A stretch of DNA of 64,000 nucleotides from Paracoccus marinus (GTDB taxonomy: Bacteria; Pseudomonadota; Alphaproteobacteria; Rhodobacterales; Rhodobacteraceae). How positions within the stretch are numbered: the first letter of the stretch is position 1; each line of letters opens with the position of its first letter. The position numbers were made by a program, and so were the translations under genes. The notes below the pieces were generated by a model, which saw only the letters and a list, made by a program, of their open reading frames with translations, was not told where the DNA came from and searched no databases. Of this stretch, positions 1-8,482 are shown in pieces. Location of the stretch: the NCBI RefSeq assembly GCF_007018965.1, contig NZ_VJYZ01000020.1, positions 1 through 64,000 of the forward strand, given 5' to 3'.

Positions 1-455
1 CTCCGCCCCATGCCCACCCGCGGAGAATGGACCGATCAGATCAGCAGCGGCAGGAGGAGAGCGCCGTGGCGCTTACGGCTGATCCTCGAACCTCATCAGT
101 GCAACTGGCGGCGACCCGTCACGGATCAACATAGCTTTCCATTTTCCGAGCTGAGGCGAGACATCTAGAAGCACGCGGAACCGGCCGTGATTGTCGTCCT
201 TAAGGATCAGGCAGCGCCACTCCCATCTTGCCGAACATGGGCGTGTGTGAGGGTAAAGGCTAAAACGTGGTTGCAAGTCATCATTCCTCCAGCCGGTATC
301 TTTGACCACCTCCTTGCGACATGTCAGATCGGCACGAACGATACTGTGCTTCAACCCACTCCCCCTTGCCCCAAGATCTTGATCTGCGCCGACTGGGAAG
401 CGGTCACCCCATCGACCCGCGGCGCCAGCATTGGCCCGAATGTTACCCAGTCAAG
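1..455. other. Low-GC flank downstream of tRNA-Asn
   Basis: This stretch lies past the 3' end of tRNA-Asn. It is visibly poorer in G+C than the rest of the window, with many TTT, AAA and TAA words. No recognisable gene family is present; the only reading frame worth noting is the weak 93-codon one at 73-354. tRNA 3' flanks are common integration sites, so this may be the edge of a variable region that continues to the left of the window. No integrase, repeat of the tRNA end, or insertion-sequence ends could be seen. Confidence 0.4.
73..354 (-). CDS. Hypothetical small protein (uncertain)
   Basis: A 93-codon frame ending 100 bp upstream of the tRNA-Asn terminator. I do not recognise the family. 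The product would be cytoplasmic, with no signal or membrane segment, and is rich in Trp and Arg, with a C-terminal half (for example the stretch RFRVLLDVSPQLGKWKAML) that reads like folded protein rather than random antisense. Base composition is lower in G+C than every confident gene here, which fits either acquired DNA or non-coding sequence. A competing open frame overlaps it on the other strand. Treat as a candidate only. Confidence 0.35.
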   Translation of the reverse strand: MKHSIVRADLTCRKEVVKDTGWRNDDLQPRFSLYPHTRPCSARWEWRCLILKDDNHGRFRVLLDVSPQLGKWKAMLIRDGSPPVALMRFEDQP

Positions 456-483
456 GAAAAACAAAAGCCGCCCCGCGGGCGGC
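456..483 (-). terminator. Rho-independent terminator of tRNA-Asn
   Basis: Read on the minus strand, a 7-bp perfect GC stem (467-473 with 477-483, loop of 3) is followed directly by a T-rich tract with the pattern TTTTGTTTTT (456-466). It sits 32 bp beyond the CCA end of tRNA-Asn and is the clearest intrinsic terminator in the window. Confidence 0.8.
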
Positions 484-514
484 CTGCGTAAACCGCAGAT
501 TGTCTCGGTAATTT

Positions 515-589
515 TGGCTCCGGCGGTAGGGATCGAACCTACGACCAATTGATTAACAGTCAACTGCTCTACCGCTGAGCTACGCCGGA
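515..589 (-). tRNA. tRNA-Asn (GTT)
   Basis: A complete cloverleaf is readable on the minus strand. The seven-base acceptor stem (589-583 with 525-519) pairs perfectly, the D arm reads GCTCAGCGGTAGAGC, the anticodon loop contains GTT, the T arm carries GGTTCGATCC, the discriminator is G as usual for tRNA-Asn, and the CCA end (517-515) is encoded. It decodes AAC and AAU. It stands alone with its own promoter-like sequence and terminator. Confidence 0.95.
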
Positions 590-600
590 ACACGGGGGGC

Positions 601-629
601 GATGTAGCACCGGGTTTCGGGGGCGTCCA
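601..629 (-). promoter_or_regulatory. Putative sigma-70 promoter of tRNA-Asn
   Basis: On the minus strand TGGACG (629-624) and TACATC (606-601) are separated by 17 bp, and the tRNA 5' end lies 11 bp beyond the -10 box. The spacing is right but the boxes are only moderate matches to TTGACA/TATAAT, so this is inference. Confidence 0.35.
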
Positions 630-666
630 GTGCCATGCGACGAAAATTTGTCACCCGGATGATGCG

Positions 667-1530
667 TCAGGCGGCGTGCCAGATCGCCGTCGAAAGCTGC
701 GCTCCTTCCGCGCGCACGGCCCCCAGATCGCAAAGCGCGATAAGGTGGGCCAAGACGTTGCGGGCGGCGGCCGGCAGCAGTTCGGGCGGCACGTCGTAGA
801 TGCGCGCGGCAAGGCCCGCCGGGTCGTCCGGGGCGTCCCGCAGCGCGGCCATGACCTGCGCGGTGCGGGCGCGGCGGTGGGTCGCAAGTTCGGCCAGCCG
901 CGCGGGCGGGTCCGTCACCGCCGGGCCGTGGGCCGGCAGCAGCCGCGCGGGCCCACGCGCCGCCAGCCGGTCGAGCGAGCGCAGGAAGTCGGCCAGGTCC
1001 CCCTCGGGCGGCGAGATCAGCGTCGTGGCCCAGGCCATCACCAGATCGCCGCAGAAGATCGTGTCGGTGGCGGCGAAGCTCAGATGGTTTCCCATGTGAC
1101 CCGGCGTGTGGATGGCCGTCAGGCGCCACTCGGCCGTCTCGACGACCGCGCCGTCGGCAAGCACGATGTCGGGAGCGAAGTCGCGGTCCACGCCCTCGCC
1201 GCCCTCTATCCCCTGCCCCGCCAGCCGCGCCATCGTAGGCGAGCGCCCCGCGCCCGCGTCCCCGAATGCCAGCACCGGCGACCCGGTTATCCGCGAAAGC
1301 GTCCGCGCGCCGCCGCTGTGGTCAAGATGCGCGTGGGTGACGAGGATGTGGCTGATCCGCCGAGGGCCGCCCGCCGCCACAACGATCGCGTCGAGATGCG
1401 CGGGGATGTCGGGCCCGGGGTCGATCACCGCGACCTCGCGCGTGCCCAGAAGAAAGCTGTTCGTCCCCGGCCCCGTCAGGGCCGAGGGGTTGGGGGCAAG
1501 GACCACCCGCTCTTTCACCGCATCGCTCAT
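667..1530 (-). CDS. MBL-fold metallo-hydrolase
   Basis: 287-aa metallo-beta-lactamase-fold hydrolase. The metal-binding motif THAHLDH is at residues 65-71 (His66, His68, Asp70, His71), followed by His145 in HTPGHMGNH and Asp162 in CGDLV, the full set for a binuclear zinc (or iron) site. The C-terminal part is a short winged-helix-like tail, as in LACTB2-type members of the family, which act on nucleic acids or thioesters; the substrate cannot be told from sequence. No signal peptide, so cytosolic. It is divergent from the histidine kinase, with 34 bp between the start codons. No partner gene suggests a pathway. Confidence 0.85.
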   Translation of the reverse strand: MSDAVKERVVLAPNPSALTGPGTNSFLLGTREVAVIDPGPDIPAHLDAIVVAAGGPRRISHILVTHAHLDHSGGARTLSRITGSPVLAFGDAGAGRSPTMARLAGQGIEGGEGVDRDFAPDIVLADGAVVETAEWRLTAIHTPGHMGNHLSFAATDTIFCGDLVMAWATTLISPPEGDLADFLRSLDRLAARGPARLLPAHGPAVTDPPARLAELATHRRARTAQVMAALRDAPDDPAGLAARIYDVPPELLPAAARNVLAHLIALCDLGAVRAEGAQLSTAIWHAA

Positions 1531-1564
1531 CCGACTAGGCTAGCGGCCGGCGTGAGGGGTTGCC

Positions 1565-2914
1565 ATGGATTTCAGCTGGCTCAAGAAGATGATGCCGAAC
1601 CGGCTTTACGGGCGGGCGGCGCTGATCCTGTTCCTGCCCGTGGGCGTCGTGTCGCTGGTCGTGACGGTCATGTTCCTGCAGCGCCATTTCGAGGACGTGA
1701 CGCGGCAGATGACCGACAGCATGGCCTTGGAACTGGCGCTGGTGGCGGACCTTGCCGGCGACCGCTCGCCCCGCTCGCTCGCGGCGGCGAACGCGGTCGC
1801 GGCGCCGCTGCGGATCGACCTCGCGGTCGCCGGCGGTCCGGTGCCCGAGCGGCGGACCTTCATCGACTTTTCCGGCCGCGTGGTCATCGCGCGGCTTCAC
1901 GACCAGCTGCCGCAGGTCACCGGCGTCGATCTGTCCGACCTGCGCCAGGTGCGGGTGTCGCTGGCGGGGTCGGCCGCGGGCGCGCGCCCGCTGCCGGCGA
2001 TGGTGATGGAGTTTCCGCGCCGCCGCGTCAGCGCCTCGAACCCGCACCAGCTTCTCGTCCTGCTGCTGGGGACGTCGCTGCTGATGACCGGCATCGCCGC
2101 GATCTTCCTGCGCAACCAGCTGCGCCCGATCCAGCGCCTCGCCCGCGCGGCCGAGGCGTTCGGGCGCGGGCGGATCGAGCCCTACCGCCCCGCCGGCGCG
2201 GTCGAGGTGCGCAGCGCTGGCGCCGCCTTCCTCGACATGCGCAACCGGATCGAGCGGCAGAACGAACAGCGTGCGCTGATGCTGTCGGGCGTGGGGCACG
2301 ACCTGCGCACGCCGCTGACGCGGCTGAAGCTGGGGCTGTCGATGCTGTCGCCGGACCTGCCACCCGAGCCGGGCGAGATCGCCGACATGGAACGCGACGT
2401 GTCCGACCTCAAGCGCCTCGTAGACGCGTTCCTGGACCACGCGCGGGACGCAGCACAGGACGCGCCGGCCGAGCCGCAGCCGGCGCTGCCCTTCGTCACG
2501 GCCGTGGTGGCGGACGCCCACCGCGCGGGCCAGAACGTCACTCTGGCCGCGCTGCAGGGCGACGCCGCGGCCGAGGTGACGTTCCGCGCCGACATGCTGC
2601 GGCGCGCGCTGGAAAACCTGATCGGGAACGCCGTGCGCTACGGCTCGCGGGCCGAGGTCGAGGCGGCGATAGGCCCGCGCAGCTTCCGCATCTCGGTCGA
2701 GGATGACGGCCCCGGGATCCCGCCGGAACGGCGGGACGAGGCGATCCGCCCGTTCACGCGGCTGGACCCCTCGCGCAACCAGGACCGGGGCGGCGGCGTG
2801 GGGCTGGGGCTATCGATCGCGGCCGGCGTGGCGCGGGCGCATGGCGGCCAGTTGCGGCTGGTCGATGCGGTGCGCTCAACGGGGCTGCGGGCAGAGATCG
2901 TGATCCCGCGCTGA
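1565..2914 (+). CDS. Sensor histidine kinase (EnvZ-like)
   Basis: 449-aa inner-membrane sensor kinase. A first membrane helix (about residues 18-38) and a second (about 162-184) flank a roughly 120-residue periplasmic sensor of unknown ligand. A HAMP linker follows, then the HisKA dimerisation helix with phosphoacceptor His245 in GHDLRTPL, and a HATPase_c domain with the N box (NLIGNAVRYG, 351-360), a DDGPGIP G1 box and a GGGVGLGLS G2 box. This architecture matches the EnvZ group, whose partner is an OmpR-type regulator. No response regulator is encoded on either side or elsewhere in the window, so its partner must be distant. Confidence 0.88.
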   Translation: MDFSWLKKMMPNRLYGRAALILFLPVGVVSLVVTVMFLQRHFEDVTRQMTDSMALELALVADLAGDRSPRSLAAANAVAAPLRIDLAVAGGPVPERRTFIDFSGRVVIARLHDQLPQVTGVDLSDLRQVRVSLAGSAAGARPLPAMVMEFPRRRVSASNPHQLLVLLLGTSLLMTGIAAIFLRNQLRPIQRLARAAEAFGRGRIEPYRPAGAVEVRSAGAAFLDMRNRIERQNEQRALMLSGVGHDLRTPLTRLKLGLSMLSPDLPPEPGEIADMERDVSDLKRLVDAFLDHARDAAQDAPAEPQPALPFVTAVVADAHRAGQNVTLAALQGDAAAEVTFRADMLRRALENLIGNAVRYGSRAEVEAAIGPRSFRISVEDDGPGIPPERRDEAIRPFTRLDPSRNQDRGGGVGLGLSIAAGVARAHGGQLRLVDAVRSTGLRAEIVIPR

Positions 2915-2948
2915 CCGCCGGGGCGTCACGCGGCGCCGTAGCCGGTCG

Positions 2949-4136
2949 TCATTTGTCTTCCAGCGCCACCACGCGGATCGCGCCGCCCGCCGCCGACAGC
3001 GCGATCCTGCCTTGCGCCAGCCGGATCGCGTCCTGCCCGAACACCTCGGCCCGCCAGCCGCTGAGCGCCGGCAGGTCGCGCGCCCCGGACGCAAGCGCGT
3101 CCAGATCTGCGGACGAGGCGATCAGCCGGGGCGCCACGCCCGCCGCGTCGGCCTTGGCCTTCAGCAGCACGCGCAGCAGCTCGGACAGCGCGGCGTTGCC
3201 GGGCTTACCCTCGACCTCGACCGGGGGCTTGGGCAGGTCGGTCGTCTCGACCCCCGCCTTGACCGCGGCGAGGATGCCCTGCGCGATCTCGCCCCGCCGC
3301 GCCTCGCGCAGCAGCAGGCGCGAGCGGCCCAGATCCTCGTCGGTCAGCGGCTTGGTGGATGCCAGCTCGATCAGCGCGTCGTCCTTGTAGACGCGGCTGC
3401 GCGGCACGTCGCGGGTCTGGGCGTAGGTTTCGCGGAACTTCGCAAGCTCGCGCACGACGGCCAGGAAGCGGGGCGATCCCGACCGGGTGCGGACCCGTTC
3501 CCACGCCTCGTCGGGGCGGCTGATATAGGTCTCGGGATCGACCAGCACGCCGGCTTCTTCTGCCACCCAGGCCTCGCGCCCGGTCTTGGCAAGCTGGGCC
3601 GCGAGGTATTCGTAGATCGCGCGCAGATGCGTCACGTCGGCCAGCGCATAGGCCGCCTGCACGTCCGACAGCGGCCGGCGCGACCAGTCGGTGAAGCGCG
3701 ACGACTTGTCGAGGTTGTGGCGCGCGATCCGGCGCACCAGCGTCTCGTAGCCGACCTGTTCGCCGAAACCGGCGACCATCGCCGCGATCTGGGTGTCGAA
3801 CAGCGGGTCGGGAAAGACGCCCGCGTCGTGGAAGAAGATTTCCAGGTCCTGACGCGCGGCGTGGAACACCTTGACCGTCGCGGTGTGCCGGAAGAGGTCG
3901 TAAAGCGGCTCGAGCGACAGCCCGTCGGCCAGGGGGTCGATCAGGACGGCGGGCCCGCCCTCGGACTTCGGCCCGGATGCGGGCGGCAGCGCCATCTGGA
4001 TCAGGCAGAGCTTGGAATAATAGGTCCGTTCGCGCAGGAACTCGGTGTCGAGCGTGACGTAGGGCTGTTCCTTGGCCAGCGCGCAGAACGCGGCGAGCTC
4101 GTCGGTGGTGGTGATCGTTCGGATGTCCTGGGACAT
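2949..4136 (-). CDS. rnd: Ribonuclease D
   Basis: 395-aa 3'-5' exoribonuclease of the DEDD superfamily, which trims tRNA precursors and other structured RNA ends. Exo I is TLDTEFLRE with Asp30 and Glu32; the third exonuclease motif with its conserved Tyr/Asp is in SDVQAAYALADVTHL. A HRDC-type RNA-binding domain follows from about residue 205. The start is set at ATG 4136, which has GAAAGG seven bases upstream; an in-frame ATG five codons earlier lacks such a site. It lies 131 bp downstream of tgt on the same strand, so two genes of tRNA metabolism are adjacent, possibly co-transcribed. Confidence 0.93.
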   Translation of the reverse strand: MSQDIRTITTTDELAAFCALAKEQPYVTLDTEFLRERTYYSKLCLIQMALPPASGPKSEGGPAVLIDPLADGLSLEPLYDLFRHTATVKVFHAARQDLEIFFHDAGVFPDPLFDTQIAAMVAGFGEQVGYETLVRRIARHNLDKSSRFTDWSRRPLSDVQAAYALADVTHLRAIYEYLAAQLAKTGREAWVAEEAGVLVDPETYISRPDEAWERVRTRSGSPRFLAVVRELAKFRETYAQTRDVPRSRVYKDDALIELASTKPLTDEDLGRSRLLLREARRGEIAQGILAAVKAGVETTDLPKPPVEVEGKPGNAALSELLRVLLKAKADAAGVAPRLIASSADLDALASGARDLPALSGWRAEVFGQDAIRLAQGRIALSAAGGAIRVVALEDK

Positions 4137-4267
4137 GTATGCCTTTCGCATGGGCGGTTCGTCCGCCTTTGCGCCCCGTCTAGGCCGATTTTGGCTGGCT
4201 TGCCACAAGCCACGCGATTTTGATGAGCCCGCGTGGCAGCGGCGCGACAGGGCAAAGGCGGCCCGCG

Positions 4268-5395
4268 TCAGAGCGGCGGCAGGTCCCCCTGCGCGCGGCC
4301 CGCGTGAAAATCCGCCACCCAGTCGTCCAGCCGGCCCGCGGCGATCGCGTCGCGCATGCCCTGCATGATCTCCTGAAAGTAATGCAGGTTGTGCCACGTC
4401 ATCAGCATCGAGGCGATGATCTCGCCCGAACGATAGACGTGGTGCAGGTAGCCGCGCGAATAACCGGTGCAGGCGGGGCAGCTGCAATCGGGATCGAGCG
4501 GCCGGGAATCGTCCGCGTGCCGCGCGTTCTTGATGTTGACGACGCCGTGGCGGGTGAACGCCTGGCCCGTGCGCCCCGACCGCGACGGCAGCACGCAGTC
4601 CATCATGTCCACGCCGCGCTGGACCGCGCCCACGATGTCGTCGGGCTTGCCGACCCCCATCAGGTAGCGCGGCCGGTCCGCGGGCAGCAGGTCCGGGGCA
4701 TAGTCGAGAACCTCGAACATCGCCGCCTGCCCTTCACCCACCGCAAGGCCGCCGATGGCGTAGCCGTCAAAGCCGATCCCCCGCAGGGCGGCGGCGCTTT
4801 CCTCGCGCAGGTCGCGCAGGACGCCGCCTTGCATGATCCCGAACAGCGCGTGGCCGGGCCGGTCGCCGAACGCGTCGCGCGACCGCTGCGCCCACCGCAT
4901 CGACAGGCGCATCGCCTCGGCCTGCCGTTCGGGGGTGGCGGGCAACGCGGGGCATTCGTCAAAGGCCATCACGATGTCGGACCCCAGCAGGCGCTGGATC
5001 TCCATGCTCGTTTCCGGCGACAGCATGTGCCGCGAGCCGTCCACGTGGCTGGCGAAGGTCACGCCGTCCTCGGTCAGCTTGCGAAGGCTTGCGAGGCTCA
5101 TCACCTGGAACCCGCCCGAATCGGTCAGGATCGGCCGGTCCCAGTTCATGAACCGGTGCAGCCCGCCCAGCCGCGCCACCCGCTCGGCCCCGGGGCGCAG
5201 CATCAGGTGGTAGGTGTTGCCCAGCAGGATGTCGGCCCCGGTCGCGCGAACCGATTCCGGCAGCATCGCCTTGACGGTCGCGGCGGTGCCCACGGGCATG
5301 AAGGCGGGTGTCCTGATCTCCCCCCGGGGGGTGGAGATGACGCCGCCGCGCGCCTTGCCGTCGGTCGCGTTCAGGGTGAAGGAAAAGCCCGCCAT
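4268..5395 (-). CDS. tgt: Queuine tRNA-ribosyltransferase
   Basis: 375-aa tRNA-guanine transglycosylase, which swaps the wobble guanine of GUN-anticodon tRNAs (Asn, Asp, His, Tyr) for preQ1. Family marks are the [10 protein letters not shown] motif (Asp92), the nucleophilic Asp just before Cys in [15 protein letters not shown], and the zinc site CSCPAC with a distal His in the C-terminal region. The start is ATG 5395, giving [13 protein letters not shown] with a GAGG ribosome-binding site; an 18-codon upstream extension is Arg/Pro-rich and unlikely. Its length matches the family. tRNA-Asn, one of its substrates, is encoded in this window. Confidence 0.95.
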   Translation of the reverse strand: MAGFSFTLNATDGKARGGVISTPRGEIRTPAFMPVGTAATVKAMLPESVRATGADILLGNTYHLMLRPGAERVARLGGLHRFMNWDRPILTDSGGFQVMSLASLRKLTEDGVTFASHVDGSRHMLSPETSMEIQRLLGSDIVMAFDECPALPATPERQAEAMRLSMRWAQRSRDAFGDRPGHALFGIMQGGVLRDLREESAAALRGIGFDGYAIGGLAVGEGQAAMFEVLDYAPDLLPADRPRYLMGVGKPDDIVGAVQRGVDMMDCVLPSRSGRTGQAFTRHGVVNIKNARHADDSRPLDPDCSCPACTGYSRGYLHHVYRSGEIIASMLMTWHNLHYFQEIMQGMRDAIAAGRLDDWVADFHAGRAQGDLPPL

Positions 5396-5476
5396 TGCCA
5401 GCCTCGCAGGTGAAAGGCGGGGTCTAGGCCCGGTCGGCTGCGCGCGCAACCGGACGGCAACCGGACGGCTCGACCC

Positions 5477-6244
5477 TCAGCCCGCCACCGCCCGCAGCAG
5501 GCGCTTGCGCGCGGGCGGGATCGCCCGGATCTCGAGCCCGGTAAAGACGTGCAGCGTGTTCAGCTGATGGTCCACGACCGCGTGGTTGCTGACCCAGCCG
5601 CCCATCAGCAGGTAGGTCCGCAACAGGGGCGGCATCGCGGCCATGGCCCGACGCGCGTCGGGCTTGCGCCGCCTGAGCAGCCGCCCGAACCGGAACACGT
5701 CGGGCGCCTTGACCCGGGGCAGCCAGCGGCGCGGGGCGATGTGGCGCGCGCGCAGCATGGCGAATGCGTCCTCGTAATCCTGCGTCTGCGTTCCCATGAA
5801 CGACGAGCAGCCGAACAGCAGTTCGACCCCGGTGTCGTCCACGTGCCGGGTCAGCGCGGCCCAGGCCACCCGCAGGATGTCGGGGTCGTGGTGTTCGGGA
5901 TGGATGCAGAAGCGCCCGATCTCGGCCATCGCGCCGCGAAAGCCGCGCAGCCGCGAGAGGTTGTAGTGCCGCGCGGAATAGCTTTGCCCGATCTCGGCCC
6001 CGCTGGGCAGTTGCAGGATGCGGAAACAGGCGACCAGCGCGCCGCTGCGCTGGTCCTCGATCAGGACATGAAGGCAGCGCGTGTCGTGGTCGTCGGCATC
6101 AAGCAGCGACGCATCGGCCGCCGCCGCGCTTTCACCACCGCGATTGCCGATGAAGGCCAGCCAGCGCAGCCGTTGCGCGGCCCGCAGATCGTCGTCGCTT
6201 TCCGCGACCCGGACCCGATAGCGCCCCTTGTGAAGTCCCAGCAT
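5477..6244 (-). CDS. olsB: L-ornithine N-acyltransferase (OlsB)
   Basis: 255-aa GNAT-fold protein resembling OlsB, which transfers a 3-hydroxyacyl chain from acyl-ACP to the alpha-amino group of ornithine, the first step of phosphate-free ornithine lipid synthesis. Supporting features are the N-terminal [20 protein letters not shown] start, the [17 protein letters not shown] core and the conserved C-terminal segment [20 protein letters not shown]. OlsA, the second enzyme, is not adjacent. ATG 6244 is preferred over a GTG two codons upstream. It is divergent from msrB. Another GNAT/hemolysin-like acyltransferase function cannot be fully excluded. Confidence 0.82.
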   Translation of the reverse strand: MLGLHKGRYRVRVAESDDDLRAAQRLRWLAFIGNRGGESAAAADASLLDADDHDTRCLHVLIEDQRSGALVACFRILQLPSGAEIGQSYSARHYNLSRLRGFRGAMAEIGRFCIHPEHHDPDILRVAWAALTRHVDDTGVELLFGCSSFMGTQTQDYEDAFAMLRARHIAPRRWLPRVKAPDVFRFGRLLRRRKPDARRAMAAMPPLLRTYLLMGGWVSNHAVVDHQLNTLHVFTGLEIRAIPPARKRLLRAVAG

Positions 6245-6300
6245 CGCCACCGCCCCTGCAGCCTGCCCCGCGCCCGCGCGTCGTCACGCCGCCGCGCATC

Positions 6301-6328
6301 TTGTCGCGGATCGTGCGCGGACTATCTT
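6301..6328 (+). promoter_or_regulatory. Putative sigma-70 promoter of msrB
   Basis: TTGTCG (6301-6306) and TATCTT (6323-6328) are spaced by 16 bp, leaving a leader of about 20 bp before the msrB start at 6357. Four of six bases match consensus in each box. No repressor site was recognised. Confidence 0.4.
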
Positions 6329-6356
6329 GCATTGGCAAGCAACGGGAACATGTCAC

Positions 6357-6797
6357 ATGACCGAAAAGATCACCCGAACCGACGCGGAGTGGCGCGAAAT
6401 CCTCGATGCGGAGACGTATCGCGTCACCCGGCAGGCCGGGACCGAGCGCCCGTTCTCGCATGAAGGGTTTCCCAAGGGGCCGGGGCATTATGTCTGCGCC
6501 TGCTGCGAGGCGACGCTGTTCGACGGCGACCAGAAGTTCGAGAGCTTCTGCGGCTGGCCCAGCTTTTCCCGCGCGGGCGGCAAGATCGACGAGATCCGGG
6601 ACGTGAGCCACGGCATGGTCCGAACCGAGGTGCGCTGCCACCGCTGCGACGCGCATCTGGGCCACGTCTTTCCCGACGGCCCGCCGCCCACCGGGCTGCG
6701 CTACTGCATCAACGGCGTGGCGATCCGGTTCGTGCCGGACGAGGTGGGAGCGTCGTCCGGGGCCGCGGCCGAGGATGCGCCGGGTCAGGCGGGCTGA
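6357..6797 (+). CDS. msrB: Peptide-methionine (R)-S-oxide reductase
   Basis: 146-aa MsrB, which reduces the R epimer of methionine sulfoxide in oxidised proteins. The zinc-binding pairs CACC (Cys47, Cys50) and CHRC (Cys94, Cys97) and the catalytic Cys117 in [13 protein letters not shown] are all present; Cys65 in ESFCGWPSF is a candidate resolving residue. ATG 6357 is chosen because GGGAA lies just upstream and the ten-residue in-frame extension has no homology-like features. No signal peptide, so it works in the cytosol. The C-terminal 18 residues are a low-complexity tail. It converges on bamE with 49 bp between. Confidence 0.94.
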   Translation: MTEKITRTDAEWREILDAETYRVTRQAGTERPFSHEGFPKGPGHYVCACCEATLFDGDQKFESFCGWPSFSRAGGKIDEIRDVSHGMVRTEVRCHRCDAHLGHVFPDGPPPTGLRYCINGVAIRFVPDEVGASSGAAAEDAPGQAG

Positions 6798-6846
6798 CGC
6801 GCCCTCCCCGGCCGTGGCACGCGGTGGCGGCCCGGGGCGGCGGTCC

Positions 6847-7311
6847 TCACTCGTCCGAGATGATGCTTCCCGCGTCGAAGTTGCCGAGGTTGCCGAGAAG
6901 CTGGCCGGCAAGGCTGACGGTGGTCACGCCGGTGTCGGTCACGCGGCTGGACAGGGTGACGACGCGGCCACGCTCCAGCCCGAAGCGCTCGACGTTGGAC
7001 ACGGTCCCGTTCGGGTCGAAGCTGATCGCCACGACCTCGCGGTTGATCTCTTGCGGCTCGAACGCGCCATATGTGCGCCAGCGCGACCCGACATAGTACC
7101 ACGCCGACCCGGTCAGCAGCCCCTGTGAGCTGGGGCGACCGATCAGCCCTTCCAGATCGCCCTGCGTGGTCTGGCCGACGACGACCTGCGCCAGCTCGTC
7201 GTCGGGCGGGACGTAGCCGTGGTTGCGGTACAGCGCCGTGCAGCCCGAAAGCGCCGCGGCGGCGGGAACGGCCAGGGCAAGTGCGATGAACCGTCGCCGT
7301 GTTGTCGTCAT
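6847..7311 (-). CDS. bamE: Outer membrane assembly lipoprotein BamE
   Basis: 154-aa BamE/SmpA-family lipoprotein, a small subunit of the Bam complex that inserts beta-barrel proteins together with BamA (encoded at 33.3-35.7 kb here). The N terminus has Arg-rich MTTTRRRF, a hydrophobic stretch and the lipobox ALSGC, so the mature protein begins with a lipidated Cys at about residue 24. The core has the family pattern VVVGQTTQGDLEGLIGRPS and WYYVGS. The start at 7311 removes a 26-residue upstream extension that would disrupt the signal peptide. It is divergent from yceD, the usual arrangement in Rhodobacterales. Confidence 0.9.
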   Translation of the reverse strand: MTTTRRRFIALALAVPAAAALSGCTALYRNHGYVPPDDELAQVVVGQTTQGDLEGLIGRPSSQGLLTGSAWYYVGSRWRTYGAFEPQEINREVVAISFDPNGTVSNVERFGLERGRVVTLSSRVTDTGVTTVSLAGQLLGNLGNFDAGSIISDE

Positions 7312-7489
7312 CCGTGCCCCGTCCCCGTTCGCGCAGACTGATGCTGCATTTTTCCGCGCGATGTTGACTGCGCGGGCCACGCTTAGCAAACTCGGCCAGC
7401 CCGCTCAAGAATGTCGCAGGCGGCGCCTGTCGCCACGGTTGGACCGATCCTGGAAGCCGTGGCGAACGAACACCGAAAGGCCCTTGCCC

Positions 7490-8041
7490 ATGTCCGCAAA
7501 CGATCCTGCCCGCGACGCGTTCGCCCGCCGCCTGCGGGTGTCGCAGCTGAACCCCCGCAGCCCGACCGCGCTGGACCTGGCCCCGAACGCCGAACAGCGC
7601 GCGGGGATCGCGGGCGAACTGGGGCTGATCTCGCTGCCGGCGCTTTCGATGACGGGCACCGTCGCGCCCGCCGCGCACGGCACGTGGGAACTGTCGGCGC
7701 GGCTGACGGCGCGGGTCGTCCAGCCCTGCGTCGCGACGCTGGACCCGGTCGAGACCGCGATCTCCGAGGATGTCCACCGCATCTATTCGCCGGACGTGAC
7801 CCCGCCCGATGCCGACGAGACCGAAATGCCGGACGCGGACCTCGAACCTTTGGGCCAGACCATCGACCCCGGCGCGGTGATGATCGAGGCGCTGGCGCTG
7901 GCGCTGCCCGAATACCCCCGCAGCAAGGGCGCCGACGCGGCAGCCGCCGAGGGTCCCGCGCCGGACGGGGACGGCGATGGCGATACCCGCCGCCCGTTCG
8001 CGGGACTGGCCGACCTGCTCGCCGGGAAGCCCAAGGGCTGA
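7490..8041 (+). CDS. yceD: YceD/DUF177 family protein
   Basis: 183-aa protein of the DUF177 (YceD) family, linked in bacteria to accumulation of 23S rRNA and almost always found just upstream of rpmF. The conserved segment VVQPCVATLDPVETAISEDV (residues about 77-96) marks it. An acidic stretch (DADETEMPDADLEP) and a low-complexity Asp/Gly linker follow. Start ATG 7490 has AAAGG upstream. It is 150 bp upstream of rpmF and is probably the first gene of the yceD-rpmF-plsX-fabH run. Confidence 0.88.
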   Translation: MSANDPARDAFARRLRVSQLNPRSPTALDLAPNAEQRAGIAGELGLISLPALSMTGTVAPAAHGTWELSARLTARVVQPCVATLDPVETAISEDVHRIYSPDVTPPDADETEMPDADLEPLGQTIDPGAVMIEALALALPEYPRSKGADAAAAEGPAPDGDGDGDTRRPFAGLADLLAGKPKG

Positions 8042-8191
8042 GGGCGCGCGCCTTCGCCTCCCCCGGCCGCAATGGCGTGAGCGCCGCCCTTTGTCCTTGC
8101 GGCGCGGGGCAATGTGCCGTATCTGCGCGGTTCGATTGCAAACACTCCGCGGGGCCCATGCGCGCGCCCCATAACTATCGAAGGTTTCGAC

Positions 8192-8395
8192 ATGGCCGTC
8201 CCACAGAACCGAGTAACCCGGTCCCGCCGCGACCAGCGCCGTTCGCACGATGCGCTGACCGCCGGCAACCCCAACGAATGCCCGAGCTGCGGCGAGCTGA
8301 AGCGCCCGCACCACGTCTGCCCGTCCTGCGGCCACTACGCCGACCGCGAAGTCGTGGCGCAAGCGACCACCGAAGTGGACGACGACGCGGCCTGA
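8192..8395 (+). CDS. rpmF: 50S ribosomal protein L32
   Basis: 67-aa ribosomal protein L32 of the large subunit. The N terminus [20 protein letters not shown] is characteristic, and the two Cys pairs CPSC and CPSC form the zinc ribbon of the C+ version of this protein, so no zinc-free paralogue is implied here. The start at 8192 is fixed by the conserved N terminus. The position between yceD and plsX is the canonical one in proteobacteria, coupling ribosome and membrane lipid synthesis. Confidence 0.97.
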   Translation: MAVPQNRVTRSRRDQRRSHDALTAGNPNECPSCGELKRPHHVCPSCGHYADREVVAQATTEVDDDAA

Positions 8396-8482
8396 GCCGC
8401 CGCGACGCCGCTTCAGGTCGCCGGCCGCAAGGCCGGGCGACGTTGATCCGGCCCGATTTCTTCAGCTTGGCAGCGGGTTAAG

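Noticed and set aside
187..552. A 121-codon plus-strand frame overlapping tRNA-Asn
   Set aside because: It runs through the tRNA and its terminator on the other strand and has no family features.
676..2706. A 676-codon plus-strand open frame across the MBL and kinase genes
   Set aside because: It is a GC-driven open frame that is Arg/Ala-rich and without domains; the MBL and kinase genes explain both halves.
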